In this document: piece after piece, positions 35,160 through 48,187 of the stretch
Position numbering within the stretch: position 1 is the first letter of the stretch
How the letters are laid out: every line of letters starts with the position of its first letter
From: Calocera cornea HHB12733
Lineage: Eukaryota; Basidiomycota; Dacrymycetes; Dacrymycetales; Dacrymycetaceae
Assembly: GCA_001632435.1 (NCBI GenBank)
Contig: KV423921.1
Location: forward strand, 128,460-192,459
Reading direction: 5' to 3'
DNA: 64,000 bases
Made by a program: the position numbers and the translations under genes
The notes under the pieces: model-generated
Database searches by the model: none
What the model saw: the letters and a program-made list of their open reading frames with translations, nothing else
What the model was told of the DNA's origin: nothing

Positions 35160-36809
35160 GCGGCGTCGCGCCGCATATATGCCGCTGCTTTTTCGATTTC
35201 TGTCATCGCGCCGAGCTCCGCGGACCAAGATCAGCGCCTGTCTGCTGTACGCCCCTGGACGCGGGCAGAGGAGCGCCTCGCACGGCCGCATACTCCCCGC
35301 TACCGTATATTCGACTCCCGACTCGCACCCATGTTACGACTACGTCTACCACCCAAAAGTACGCTAATATCTGGTGTGATCTTTCCTTCTGTATATCGGC
35401 TGCGTCTACTACTTCCGCCCATGCCGGGCTGCGGCAGATACGTCAGACGACGCTCCCTGTCTTCGACGTCGTCTGGCTGATCGCTGATCTGCCGATCTGC
35501 TACGGCTCTTCTCCTCACCTAGACTTCGTGATGCTCGCGCTTTCGGACATTCACGAACCCAAAAAAACCCTTCGTTCCTGTAATGTGCATGTTTTGGCTC
35601 GCCCGCAACTAGACCCCCTAGAGCCTCTCCGGTCGTACGATAGCTGAATTTAGTGTAAATTCCAATCCATCGGTAATCTGCACCATCGCCTGCGCGCCGG
35701 CCGTCCATCTCCCGCATCGCATCTATCGGCGCCATCCCGCCCATCCCTCCGCCGCGCACATCCGCATCATCCGCCATCCAGAAGTCCCGGCGAGCTCGCT
35801 TCTTGCTCAGAAGCCGGCGACTCGAGCGGGCCGGGCTCGGCTCTGGGGAAAAGGAAGCGCGCTGCGCTCAGCGGGGGAGTATAAGCTGTTGGCCCGCCAA
35901 TGGTGCGAGGTGTATAGGGCAGCGTGACGTTGCCTTACGGGGCTGGGGCGGCTAGGGCGCTGCACCGGCGAGGAGCGGCACATCAGAGTTGGGTAATGGC
36001 TGGACGGGACAGCGCACGTTCGACAGTACTGCTGTTCTCCATGTCCGATTGCGCTGGAGGGTAGCGCAGGAGGACAACAGGCTGCAGTATTTCTAGATCG
36101 GGCGAGCCCGATCGGATATTGCGGCGGGTGCGATGCAGGTGGATGCAGCCTGCTGGCAGGGGATCCGCACATCCGACAATGAGGGGAGTGAATCGGAAGG
36201 TGCACAGCACCAAAGGGTAGTGAGGTGAAGTACAGTACGCAAATCTCCGGCGCCGGGAGAATGGGTGCAGCACAGCGATTGCCAACGTCGCAAAAGCGTA
36301 GATCGGGGGAACAGTGGCCCAGGGCCAAGGGTCGACAGTTCGGAGCCGACCGTACGTCATATATGGCGGAAGTAGGTTAGCTTACCGTGTTCGAGATAAG
36401 AGTCGACAACAAACATCCGAGTCCTGGTAGAGGACGGATGACGGTGGAAGTCGCCGGGATAAGAGGTCCGACCGTCTGTATATGGCTGGCGATAGCGTTG
36501 AGAAGAAGACAATGCGGATATGGATGCTTTGATTACATTGAGGGTCGGGCCAGTGCAACGGTGCAAGACTCCTCTCGGTCGGAGCGTCTCCAAATCGCAA
36601 TTTGGCCACGAAGCATCATCTGCAGACAGAAGCGTGCAAGTCATCCCCATCACGTTATCACGCGCCTTATTGCACCCGCGTCTCGTCATGTCGCCTTCCA
36701 CGTGCATGGGTGACTGGAACGACGCGTCGGACCCGGCCAGAACGCGCTCTCCATCCACCGCACTCCACGCTTGGGACCAAACGTGTCTTTTTTTCGTTCA
36801 ACAACAAGC
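35160..36809. other. Intergenic; no gene supported
   Basis: About 1.65 kb between the GT8 gene and the first SNF2 gene. Only short frames without recognisable motifs. A CACGTG followed by GTGACTGG at about 36699-36715 lies roughly 100 bp before the first SNF2 gene and resembles the promoter element of the other two copies. Confidence 0.45.
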
Positions 36810-39800
36810 ATGTCCCGCCCGAAGACCATGGATGATACCAGGGCGATAGCAGAGAGGCAGCTCCAGGGCTTGTCTAGGGTACGCTCATGCGTGGTGCATG
36901 CTTGTACATTATATTCTGACAGGAACTCGGCATACAGGCGCCAGACGCATACGTCAAGGAACTACATCGGTTCCTGCAGCAAAGACCGGGCGAGTCTAAC
37001 GTCAGTCCTCCTCACGTGCACTAGAGAAGCGCAGACTGACTTGTGGACAGTTCACCGTCTTCCCAACACCAAAAAAGGGATGTGAGTGATCCCGCCACTC
37101 CCCAGCCGGAGAGGGACTGATTGTCTGATCAACGTAGATGGCTCTGTCACATGCATGCGCCCGGGGTGCAGCCATAAACAGGTGCACTTGGCATATGACA
37201 ATGCTCGCTTTCAGGGCGGCTTAAACGATGGTATCGGGAGTCTGACGCCATACGAGGTGCGCACCCCAGTGAACTGTTTCCGTCAGACGCTAATGTGAAC
37301 ACCAGACGCACTGTGATGTGTACCATCCCCCTCCTAGCGGATATATGAAGCCAGAGCCTACGCAGGCCACGCCGCTCTCGGCTCGAGGATCATCGTCCCA
37401 CCTTGCCGGTCGCAGCTCGATATTGGACCAGCTGGATGGCCGTGCGCCAGCCACCTTGCCTCGAGTTGTCAAGCGCGAAGTGGGGATGGATCTGTCGCGC
37501 AGCGTGCCTTCCAAGAGACCTGTGGCGTCCCTTGCGGATGACAGCGACGACGACGATGTGATTGACTTGACGATGGACGAGCCCACCCTACTGCAGGCGC
37601 GGAAGAGGGCGAGGCTCTCCCCGAAGGCGAGGCTCTCTGCGATATTGGTGGAGGCGGTGAAGCGCTGCGAGGAGGAGACGATGAAACGGGAGCCGCTGAA
37701 CGGGAGGGATATCAACAGCCTTGCTGCGCGGCCCACTCCGAGCTCGGAAGACTTTGACGACGATGACGTTATCGACTTGACTATGGACGAGATCCCTACG
37801 CCTGCGAGTAGGAAGGCCAGGCTGGCGCCGATCTTCAAGCGCGAGGCGATGGATGTCGAGGAGGTGAACGACCGGGCCCTCACACAGTTGGCTCCCGCTG
37901 CGGCACCCACTCCGGCACTCGCTGCGGCCCCTACTGCGGCACCCGCTCCTGTGGACGCGGGGATCAGCCCCGCACGCATCCAGCAGATCTTGAAGAACAT
38001 CCGTGTCGATCAGGCGAAGGTCCAGAAGGAGATCACCCAGCTGAAGCGGAAGGCTAGACTCGGCGGCCGACCGCCCTCCAGCGCTTTAGCGGAGAAGGAG
38101 GCGCTGCTGGCTGAGCTCAAGAAGGAGGAACACAGGACGGTGCAAACCTTCGCTGCCAGAAGCGCTGCCATCCCAGAGTCGCCCTTTGCGAGGATGGGCA
38201 ACGGCGGCCCGAGCAGCCTGCCAAAGAAGGAGGAACCGAGCAGTGCCGTCGCCGACCTCCTTGCACGGGCTGTAGCCGGCCCGTCCCGTGGCTTTGGAGC
38301 TCAACAACCTGTCGCCGGCCCGAACCAGGCTCTCCCTCAGCCGTATGCTGCTTGGCCCGGTCCATCTCCTGGTGCTGGAGCTCAGCAATCAGTCGCCGGC
38401 CCGAGTCAGGCTCTCACTCATCCGTACGCCGCTTGGCATGCATACCACATGGCTCGCCAAGCGCAGGCTCAACCTCCTGCATACGGCGCCCAGGCAGTCC
38501 CAGGGGGCGTTCAGCAAGTCCCCGGCATTCACCCAGGTCCCTTCGGGCAGACCACCTTCAACCAGTTCGTACAGACTGCGGCTCAGAACATCGGCAACGG
38601 CCTGCATGCCGGATTCAACGCGATGCAGAACTTTGCACATATGGCCGCGGCGCATGTCCCTGGCGGGAGCGCTATTGAGGACGCGATGGATCAGCTTATT
38701 GGTGCGGGGTTACCGGCTTTGGGAGCGGGTAGGCTATGGGGCGATGATGGCGGAGAAGAGGTCGACGATGCGTTCAACCGCCGCGATAATGATGCGTGCG
38801 CCCATTCATGGTTATTTGGAAGAACCCTGCTCACAGCCACTTGCAGCGTCAACAAGTTCATTCTTGCAGCTGGGAACGCTGCTACGTTTGACGGTATGTC
38901 ATGAGGGACAGGGGATTTATTACTGGAGCTAATGTGTATCTTGCAGCAAGTGCTGATGTGCAGAAGGCGATGAAGGGGCTCGGTCTGCAGAACCAGCAGC
39001 AGATGCTGCGGGGCATGGACTGCGTTCTCTTGCCGCATCAGCTCATCGCGGTGAAGTGGATGCATGATCTGGAGACGGACCAGAAGTGAGTCATGTTGAT
39101 ATATGTCGCCCGATCCTTCGCACTGACAGGCTCGGAAGGTTCAAACGCAACGGGGGCATTTTGGCCGACGAAATGGGTCTTGGAAAGACGGTCCAAATGA
39201 TCGCCCTGATGTGCCGGAACCCTCCGATCAAAGGCGAACCTCAAGGAACTCTGATCGTTGCACCCCTCTCTCTGCTCGAACAATGGAAAGCAGAAATCCT
39301 AGACAAGACGAACGGTGATCAGCGAATTCATATCTACCACTCGACGAACCCGAACAAGGTCAAGAGCAAGTACCAATTGAAGGAGTACAACGTCGTTATC
39401 ACCACGTATGGAACTCTGGCTGGAGAGATGCCGAAGAGTATGATGCTGCAGCAGAAGCCTACGATCGGCGAATTGGAAGACGCCAAGAAGAAGGCGGGGC
39501 TGCTATTCCGGATCAACTGGCATCGTATCGTCCTGGACGAAGCTCACAACATCCGAAATCGCCCGACCCGTCAGTCACAGGCGGTTACCCATCTCGATGC
39601 CAAATACCGCTGGTGCCTTACAGGCACGCCCGTTATCAACAGCCTGGCTGACCTCTACGGCTACTTCCGGTTCATTCGACTACGTCCTTGGAATGACTGG
39701 AGGGACTATAACGACCACGTCGCTGGGATCCAGAAGAAGCAACCACAACTGGCATCCGAACGCGCGCAGGGCATCCTCCAGACCTGTCTCTTGCGACGCA

Positions 39801-42193
39801 AGAAGGACTCGATGTTGGATGGGAAGAGGCTTATCGAATTGACAAACAAAGAGGTTGTGCAGACGGTGCTAGAGTTCAGTCCGGAAGAGCGCCAAATCTA
39901 CGAGTTTGTTCAAGGGAAGATACAAGCCGTCTTCAATCGATACCTGTGAGTGTTCCCCAATGCTTTGATGCTCTGGGTCTGATGACAAGTCAAAGGCGGG
40001 CCGGCACTGTATTGAAGAATTACTCGCACAGTGAGTTATACTGGGTTCATCATACGTTATCGTCCTGACGTGCATGACCAGTTCTTGTCTTGATTTTGCG
40101 TCTCAAGCAACTCTGTTGTCATCCGTCCCTCATTCAGGAGCAGAACGACGATCAAATTATGCGTACGGCTGGTGACGACGACAAGGAGCTTAGTGATGAG
40201 GCCAATCGTGCTGTTCAGTTGATGGGAGCGGCATGGGTTGACCAGCTGAAAGCAAAACTGTTTACTGTCATGGCAGAACGGGTAAAGACCGAGCAAAGAG
40301 TGAGCACCTTGTTATACATAACGTTTTACTTCTAAACTGCGCGCAGTCGCTAGACGAAGAGGTCGATAACGATGTCTGCCCTGTGTGCTTTGACACCATG
40401 ACGGACCCTATGGTCACTGCGTGCTCCCACATATACTGCAACGGTTTGTGAGGCAGCCATTTTTAGCGAATTGCATATTGACATGTTGCTTAGACTGCGT
40501 CGAGAAGCTGTTTGAGAAAGCCATGGAGCCTGGTCCGGAGTACAAGGCAGCCGAGCGGCCATGTACGATAGTAGTTCGCCCCTTCAACCCTATTCTAACG
40601 CATACACAGGTCCTTCCTGCCGTCAGCCAATCTCCCAAGAGAAGCTTTTCCGCCGCTCCGCTTTCGAACCCTCCGATGATCAATTGGCTGGGATTCTAGG
40701 GAGACCAGGAGTCAAGGACGAACCATTTGTGCAGGATGAAGCTTACGTAAAAAGCGAGCCGTTTGTGAAAGAAGAATCCGACGATGACCTCGACATGCCG
40801 TCTGTTGACGAACTAATTTCCCTGGGTATTTCGCCGAAACAAGCCAAAGGCAAAGGGCGGGCCCAAGAGCGCGTCAAGAAGGGACGGGTCAAGCGAGAAC
40901 AAGGGAAGAAGCGGAAGGGCAGATCCTCCCTATCCGAGTCCGAAGATGATGACTCCGAGGGTTCCTTGGATGACTTCATTGTCCACACGTCCGTCGTCTG
41001 CCCTCTGTATACGTTTTGAATCTCATTGCTTCACAGGGACGAGGATGAGGATGAGAAGGATCAACGCCTCACTAATAGAAAAAAGAACAAAGGCAAACAA
41101 CGGGCGATCAAGCCAGATCCGTTTTCCGAAGATGAAATCGTGGACGTGGACAATCTCGATGACGATTCTGAAGAGGACATCAAGCCTTACCGACAGAAAG
41201 TGACACTGAAGAGCTTCCCCAAGATGAGCAAATTCTTGCCGTCTACAAAGGTACGTCTCTCTCTGCGTGATAGCATCCCTATACTGATTGCCATCCAGAT
41301 GAAGGCAGGCAGCTTCATCAACTCCGTTGGATCTGCTGACCCAGAATCAGAGCATGATGGAATCTATCACAACATGGGCGAACGAGCACCCTACAGACAA
41401 AGTCATGGTCCTTTCGCAGTTCACATCCTGCCTTGCCCTTGTAGCTAGATATTTGGACGAGAACGATGTCAGCTACGTAAGGTAAGCGGACAGAGTATAC
41501 CCTACTCCTTAATATGCTTACACTTCGATAGATATCAAGGAGACATGAAGAAGGGCGAGCGGGATCAATCTATCTATCAGTTCCAGCGCAAGAAAGGAGG
41601 TCCCAGAGTCATGCTTATGTCTTTGAAAGCCGGAGGAGTGGGGTGTGTATTCATGCTTGCCATGCCACGTTCCTTCAGGAATTTGACCGTCTCTCAGGCT
41701 GAATCTCACAAGGGGGAATAGGGTGATTGCCCTGGATCTCGCCTGGTCTGAGGCTGTAGAGCACCAGGGTGCGTGCCTCCTATCCCGTTACTAAAACAGT
41801 AGTGTTGATGCTTGCGTCCTGTAGCTTATGATCGCGTGCACCGACTTGGGCAGACCAAAGGTTCGGAGAACCTGACTGCTTCATTAGGTGTCATATCTGA
41901 TATATTGTGTAGACGTCCTTGTCCAACGGCTCATCATCAAGGATACCATTGAGGATGAGTTACTCAAGATTCAAGCTCGCAAGGCAAGGAGGTATCTGGG
42001 CTTGCGGGATGGAGAGCTGACACATTGTCCAGCGAGCATTAGCTGACGGATCGCTTGGAGAAGGAGGAGGAAGGAAAATGGGGCGGCTCAGCGTGAGAGA
42101 GATCGCTGCTTGTAAGTGTTGTCAAGTTCTTTCAGAATACTCTGCTGACGAGCGAACGCAGTGTTTGGGATACACGATTTGCGTAGGCACTAG
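36810..42193 (+). CDS. SNF2 helicase with inserted RING, copy A (Uls1/Rad5-like, with SUMO-interaction motifs)
   Basis: Many exons. It starts MSRPKTMDDTRAI (36810-36878), then 36923-37000, 37051-37081 and 37138-37256 (a Cys/His module: CMRPGC...GIGSLTPYE, continuing THCDVYH). A very large exon 37306-38893 contains two DDDDVIDLTMDE segments, textbook acidic SUMO-interaction motifs, and a duplicated Pro/Ala segment (VAGP..QAL.HPYAAW). The SNF2 core has [13 protein letters not shown] (motif I), VLDEAHNIRN (motif II) and WCLTGTPVIN. A C3HC4 RING follows (CPVCFDTM...CSHIYCNDC...CPSC). The C-terminal lobe has [30 protein letters not shown] and YDRVHRLGQ. It ends FGIHDLRRH. RING plus SNF2 plus SIMs is the architecture of SUMO-targeted ubiquitin ligases such as yeast Uls1; that role is inference. 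Confidence 0.87.
41299..41304 (+). other. 6-nt micro-exon (Met-Lys) of SNF2 copy A
   Basis: ATGAAG sits between acceptor CCATCCAG and an intron that begins GC and ends GAATCAG at 41350. Including it yields STK-MK-SMMES, matching the other two copies. The downstream donor is GC rather than GT. Confidence 0.7.
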
Positions 42194-42324
42194 CTACAGC
42201 TCTGAGATTGGTCCATTCGATCGCTCGTTACTGTATTTTGTCCACTAATATTGTGCCTAATTGCAAAACACGCACACTTTCACTTGGACCTTGGCCCGGG
42301 GCAATGGGATCGAACAGTCACCTC

Positions 42325-42345
42325 GGTCATGTGACTGCACGTGGC
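42325..42345 (+). promoter_or_regulatory. Shared promoter element of SNF2 copy B
   Basis: A 21-nt block beginning GGTCATGTGACTG and ending CGTGGC lies about 100 bp before the ATG at 42444. It matches 19 of 21 positions with the block upstream of copy C (49402-49422). A TATAAG box follows at about 42364-42369. Confidence 0.55.
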
Positions 42346-42443
42346 TCAGATGTGAAGAGTGGTATAAGTACCACCATGGTGCCGCAGGCAACAGGCGCGT
42401 GTTCTGTCATCCTTCGCTCAATCGTCTTCACTCGCCTTCAGCT

Positions 42444-45400
42444 ATGAGCCATCAGCAGATGCTCCGCCATGCTGCTCGACAGCTGAACGTTCGGCAGGAC
42501 AAGGTGCGTACAGCAGTACTGTATCTCTCGGACACTGTTCTCACGTGGCGCATATATGCAGGTGCCGCATCAGTATATCCGACAGCTCCAGCTACATCCT
42601 GAGGCCTATGGCCAAGACTCTAATGTGCGTGGATGGGCTATATGCGCCTGTCGATGGACTCTTATATGCGTCCAGTTCTCCCTTCAGCTTAAGGATGGTG
42701 ATGGTTGTATGTATGCGCACCTCGGGTAAGGCAAGGCAGACTGATATATGCGCACACAGTTGGTCTTGTCCACTGCCACACCTGCAAAAAGGCGATCAAG
42801 CTCGGGAGCGATAGCAGTCGTGCCGACGGAGGACACTCGATGGGAATTGGCAGTCTGGAGGCGTATGCTGTGGGTTTAGCATGCCCGATGCCTTGTCAAC
42901 CTTTTCGGTCTTACAACGAATCAGGTGCACTGTCGTTCAAGCAATCACAGAGCCTTACGTGGTGCCTCTGCCGCCGCATCGTCTGTGAGGTCTTAGCTGA
43001 TGGTCAAGGATGACTTTCCTGATTCGTTTATCTAGACGTCATTCCCTGCTACGCGAGCTGGCCCCGATGCCGCCACGCCGCCTGTGTGTGCTCATATCTG
43101 ACGTTGTCATTATTCAACTAACATATTTCTCCAGCAAAAGAACAGTTCTTCTCCCTACTTCACATCCCGCTTGCCGGACATCTCTGGCATGCTTTCATTT
43201 TGGCCGTCTGGAAGTCGGAAACGTGCCAGCGCCTTCGACTCCGATGGAGCAGTTCCTGAGACACCACCTTTCAAACGCATCAAGCTAGAACCTAAGTCAG
43301 AGGAAGCAGAGGCGCCTTTGCAGCAGGAGAGTTCTGAGCTCGCATCACCACCCCGGCCCCGCCCCAAACCGGGTGGAGGTTCTATGGTCGCCCTGTCGAC
43401 GAAGCCGCTACAGGTTGTCGAACGAATCACCCCGACCAACGTATCGACTTCAGCGAAGCTCGAATATGGCGTGGCCCTGCATCCATTCTTCACACAGACT
43501 CCTAACGTAGCGTCGACTGTTCTCCACATAGCCCCCAACTACAACGTCAGTGGCCACCCAGTGCCGCCCCCTGCTGGTGCCCTGGTGATCCCCAATAGAT
43601 CAGTCTTATCAACTTCGCGTCTAAAACAAGAAAATGCGCCACTTACGGTCAAAGTCGAGAAAGAAGAACTCGCCGCCCAAGCGTTCAGCGACCATTCTGA
43701 TCAATTGAGCGCTGCCAATATCCACGATACTCCTACAATCCCTGTCGCGCTGCCATGGGAAGAGGCAGAGCACGGGATCGCAGACTGGATCCACAGTGCT
43801 GCTCTGGCTGAGACCTTCGAAGGTTGGCTGGATGTTTCCCTTCGGTGGCTTCTTCTCATGGCGCTTGACAGAGAACGCCACCGTACAGAAGTCCTTGCAG
43901 AAGCTGGGATTGACCGAACAAGCCGAAAAACTTCCTGGCATGGAGATCTCCCTCTTGCCCCATCAGATTATCGGAGTAGATTGGATGAAGGAGCAAGAAA
44001 CCTCGCAAAAGTGTGTGCGAACTCCTCTCGCTAAGATATTATCCTGACTTCAGTCTAGAATTGGCCACTACGGTGGAATCCTGGCCGACGAAATGGGCCT
44101 TGGAAAAACCGTGCAGATGATCGCGACTATGACGGTGAATCTCCCGACCAAAGGCAACCCAAACGGTACCCTCATTGTTTGTCCTGTTGGCCTCCTTGAT
44201 CAGTGGAAGACGGAGGTATGGTCTCATTACCAGCAGCAGCGTGCGTAATCTCTGATGTGGTGTGAAGATTGAGACGAAGACTGCTGGTCTATACAAGCCT
44301 TACGTATATCACGGTCCGGACCGCACCAAGTCATATCGTGTACTCCAAGGACATGATGTCGTCTTGACAACGTACCACACTTTGTCGCTGGAGCTCCCGA
44401 CGTCTGCCATGTTGAAGGCCAATGATCACCCGGATAATGACATGGAAGATGGGCACAAATGTGGACCACTGTTGAAAGCTGAATGGTATCGTGTCGTCCT
44501 CGACGAGGCTCAGGTGATCAGGAACCGTAAAACGCGAGCGAGCTCTGCTGGTAGGCGTCGGCATTGACCATGGATGATGATTGACTTACATCTTAACCAG
44601 CTGCTCGGCTCCATTCGACTCTGCGTTGGTGCCTGACTGGGACGCCCATTATCAACACCCTCTCGGATGCCTTCTCGCTGATGAGGGTTCTTCGCATCCG
44701 ACCCTGGTATGAATGGCAGCATTTCAATCAAAATATCGTGAAGAACGAACGCAAGAACCCGGCGCTTTCCGGAAAGCGGCTGCAAGGTGTATTCAAGACA
44801 TGTCTCCTACGAAGAAACAAGAACTCTATGCTAGACGGGAAGCGATTGATCGAGTTGCCTGCAAAGAAGGTAGATACGGTTGTTCTGGACTTTTCCGATG
44901 AAGAGCGCGCCATCTATGCCATGGTGGAACAGAAAGCTCAGGCCGTTTTCAATCGCTTCTTGTCTGTATCTTACTTCGTTCCGTACTGCATGGTCTGATC
45001 AGTTCGTAGACGTCAAGGTACAGTTCTCAAGAACTACTCGCACGGTGTGTGATTCTTCTTCTCAGTGCGCATAGACAGTATTCACTCTGTATTAGTATTC
45101 AGTCTCATCATGCGCCTGCGGCAATGTGCTTGCCACCCTGGTACCATATCCGGTCAACTATATCAGGAGCTATTGTTGACTGGACGCTGCAGCATTAATC
45201 CAAGAGCAATACGACGAGGCCATGATGGAAGCTGACGATCAGGAGAAGCGGCTAAAGGAGAGCGAAAGAGCTGAACGCCTCCTGTCCCTGGAGTTTGTCG
45301 AAGAGATGAAGACCCGCCTCCTTCGTACAGCACAAAAACGGATGATGCTAGAACATGAGGTAAACATCTCATTTACCACAGTCGCAATTTCTCACCCCTC

Positions 45401-47070
45401 AGTTTCAGTCTGTGGATAATCAGCTTGATGATGATTGCCCTATCTGCCTCGAAATCATTGATGATGGTGTCGTTACGCCTTGTCATCATGCTTATTGCCG
45501 AGGTTACCCTATGTCGTCCATTAACCTCATTGGTCCGCACTGAACCCGAAGCAGCTTGTGCTTTCAAACTCTTCGAAAAACCGAATGATGAGCAGACGCG
45601 TATACCTCACGATGAACGTCCATGTACGTGACCCTACAGATTAGTAATTTTCAGAAGCTCACGACGTCACTTGGCTAGGTCCCTCTTGTCGTGCTCCCTT
45701 CACCAAAGACCTGCTCTTCTGGCGCAGAGCCTTTGAGCCCACTGATGCAGAACTGGATGCGGACAACATGAGTGATGGCATTCGCGTTATCGGACAGCGG
45801 ATCATCGACGACAGCGATGACGATGTACCTGTCAAGCATCGTGGCCGAGGCGGTCCCAAGTCAACAACAATCCCGGGGATGCGCAAGTCATCCGCATCGG
45901 TGGAACAGCCAGATGACTTGGATGACTCCTTGAGTGATTTCATTGTGGAGAGGTGAGCCCGATCATCAAAGAGCAATACACGTTGACCGATTTCGTATAG
46001 CGATGAAGACGAAGGTGAAAAGGATGCAAGGAAAGCTGCCCGGAGAAAGAACAAAGGGAAACGACCTGCAAAGCGCCGTACAGTAGAGGACGAGTTTGAC
46101 GAAAGGGGCGCGGGAACAGACTTTAGCTTCAAGAGGAACCAGAAGGGAAAAGCGGGGACTGTCGCTAGATTCCTGCCATCGACCAAGGTAAGAGTCCCCG
46201 TACGACCTCGACTCTATGCTGAGACGCACTCCACAGATGAAAGTGAGTTTTCCATATTGTAGACTTTGATCTCTTAAGAATTGTTCAACAGGCAATGATG
46301 AAGTCTCTCAAGGCCTGGAGGAAGTCGAATCCGGAGGATAAGACTATAGTCATCTCCCAGTTTGTTGCAGCCTTGGACGTCGTTGCCAGTTATCTGGAGG
46401 AGCAACATTTTCAGTACGTCAGGTACGAGTATGACCCGTTGCCATTATAAATCTTAGCTTATGTGAGGAATAGGTACCAAGGTACCATGTCCACAGAAGC
46501 TCGCCAGAACGCGGTGAAGAAATTCATGAATACTGCTGGGCCTACCGTAATGCTCATGTCGCTGAAAGCTGGAGGAGTTGGGTGAGCACTATCATGCATC
46601 AACTGAAGATGACAGGCTGAAACCCTGTGATAAACCCTGTGACAGACTCAATCTCACTCGCGCAAACCGTGTCATCTCGTTGGACTTGGGATGGTCCGAA
46701 GCAATAGAGGCTCAGGCCTTCGATCGGGTGCATCGCCTCGGACAGCAGAAAGGAAAGTGGCAGAGCGCAAACCGCCCGGAGATATCCTTACATTATGAAG
46801 CAGATGTTCTCGTCGAGCGTCTCGTCATCCAGAACACCATTGAAGACAGGATCCTCTCGCTCCACCAACGCAAGGTAACTTTTCACATGTCTACGGCAAC
46901 CGGATCACTCACATGGATCACAGAGAGGGCTGGCCGACCACTCCCTCGGCGAGGGCAGCGGCCAGAAGATCAACAAGCTGTCTGTTCGGGATCTGATGGA
47001 GCGTGAGTGCCTTGTTCCATTTCAGTTCGCGTTGCTCACCGACTGTCTAGTCTTTGGCCCCCAGACGTAG
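42444..47070 (+). CDS. SNF2 helicase with inserted RING, copy B
   Basis: Same exon plan as copies A and C. Starts MSHQQMLRHAARQLNVRQDK (42444-42503), then VPHQYIRQLQLHPEAYGQDSN, FSLQLKDGDGF and the Cys/His module exon 42760-42869 (VHCHTCKKAIKL...GIGSLEAYA), continuing VHCRSSNH at 42925. A Ser/Pro/Lys-rich linker follows with KRIKLEPK (a possible nuclear localisation or SUMO site). Core motifs: [24 protein letters not shown] (DEAQ), [22 protein letters not shown]...CHHAYCRAC...CPSC, then [27 protein letters not shown] and FDRVHRLGQ. Ends LFGPQT at 47070. No internal stop was seen once introns are removed, so it is probably functional. Nuclear chromatin or DNA-repair translocase with ubiquitin-ligase potential is inferred from family. 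The intron after motif VI has lost its GT donor (see findings). Confidence 0.85.
46237..46242 (+). other. 6-nt micro-exon (Met-Lys) of SNF2 copy B
   Basis: ATGAAA between acceptor TCCACAG and donor GTGAGT. Flanking introns are 46189-46236 (approximately) and 46243-46291. The joined product reads STK-MK-AMMKS. Confidence 0.75.
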
Positions 47071-47429
47071 GGAGCTTGTGTAGCGCTGTCACGCATTTCT
47101 CTAGCACACGCCTGTGCTCCATATGAAGCACTCCAATTATATTCATGCTTCGTACTATATATACAATTGTCGGTGGATATCACTGACGTCCATTCGCATC
47201 ACGGCCCTCGTAGTTAGCAGAATACATTGTGCTATTGTATCACATGCCTGCGCCCTGGTGAGACAAGGGAGACGGACACGCGGACTTCAGGTGATGAACA
47301 GATCTCAGTACAGCGCACGTAGATCTTGTTACCGAGCGGATTACGGAGGAGGCACGAGATCTGTAGAGGCGCACAGGGTCACGTCTGGCAGTTTAAACAG
47401 TATACACACCGTGTCGGCGAGTTTCTGTC

Positions 47430-47750
47430 GCCCCGTCCAGTTCTTCAGCTTCGTCTCGTGCCCGAGTCCGGACCGTCCAGCGTCTCCGCTCTTTCTCACA
47501 CGAGCCAGCTCGCCCTCGGCCGTCACTCCTCCGCTCTCCCCTCTTAGCACGGGTGTCCCACGACATCGTCCTGTTCCAGCTTCGATACCATCTTCCGACT
47601 CCTCGTTCCCGCCCCATTGAGAAACTGGTATGAGAAGGACCAGATGCGTAGCATGACCGAGGTTGCAGCCGGCATTGTCTCGAATAGAGTGGATCGGGGG
47701 AAGTTCGTCCGGGAGATCAGGGAAATAATGGTGGGCAGCATCGCGCAACC
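47430..47750 (-). pseudogene. Decayed fragment of an RRG7-like gene
   Basis: Minus-strand translation contains SLISRTNFPRSTLFETMP, matching LLISQSNFTRSTLLRAMS of the intact gene at 54715-55473. Further down, in shifted frames, GGNEESEDGIEAGTG, ARVRKSGDAGRSGL and KLKNWTGRQKL match SGSEESEEEIEDQIG, LRWERKIGDVGRPGL and KLMNWVPPETKL. Frameshifts and a stop separate these blocks, and the N-terminal part with the nuclease motif is not found. It lies in the same relative place (3' of the SNF2 gene, opposite strand) as the intact gene beside copy C, so it is a relic of a unit duplication. Confidence 0.75.
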
Positions 47751-48187
47751 CCTTCGTGTTCGTCACGGGCCTGGGGACCCATTGGGCACTCGTATGCGGC
47801 ACACACTGCATCGCTCTTACGAGTGAGGGTATCTTCACCAGCTCGGATATGATATGCTATGTGAATGGAAGGGAGGCTCTGAGTTCGTCGGCATCACCGC
47901 AACAGAAACGAAGGCAATGTCGACTATTCGGTCATACTGTGCAACGCCCGGCAGTGGCCATCTTTGATGCTCGTTGCACCTCATTGCTCTCGTCATGGAT
48001 GGAGCGGCTCCTCGAGGCACGTAGATAGTACACAAAGAGACGAGTCCTTTGTGATCCCAGCACACCGTGATAGGAATAGCACGTTAATATTAAGAATGAA
48101 TCAGGAAGCCGGCTGGGTGCACATTTAGTCCGTCTGGCTCAGTGCGGAGTGGGCAGCGTGAACCCTGAGAGACGCGGGGCATCAAGG

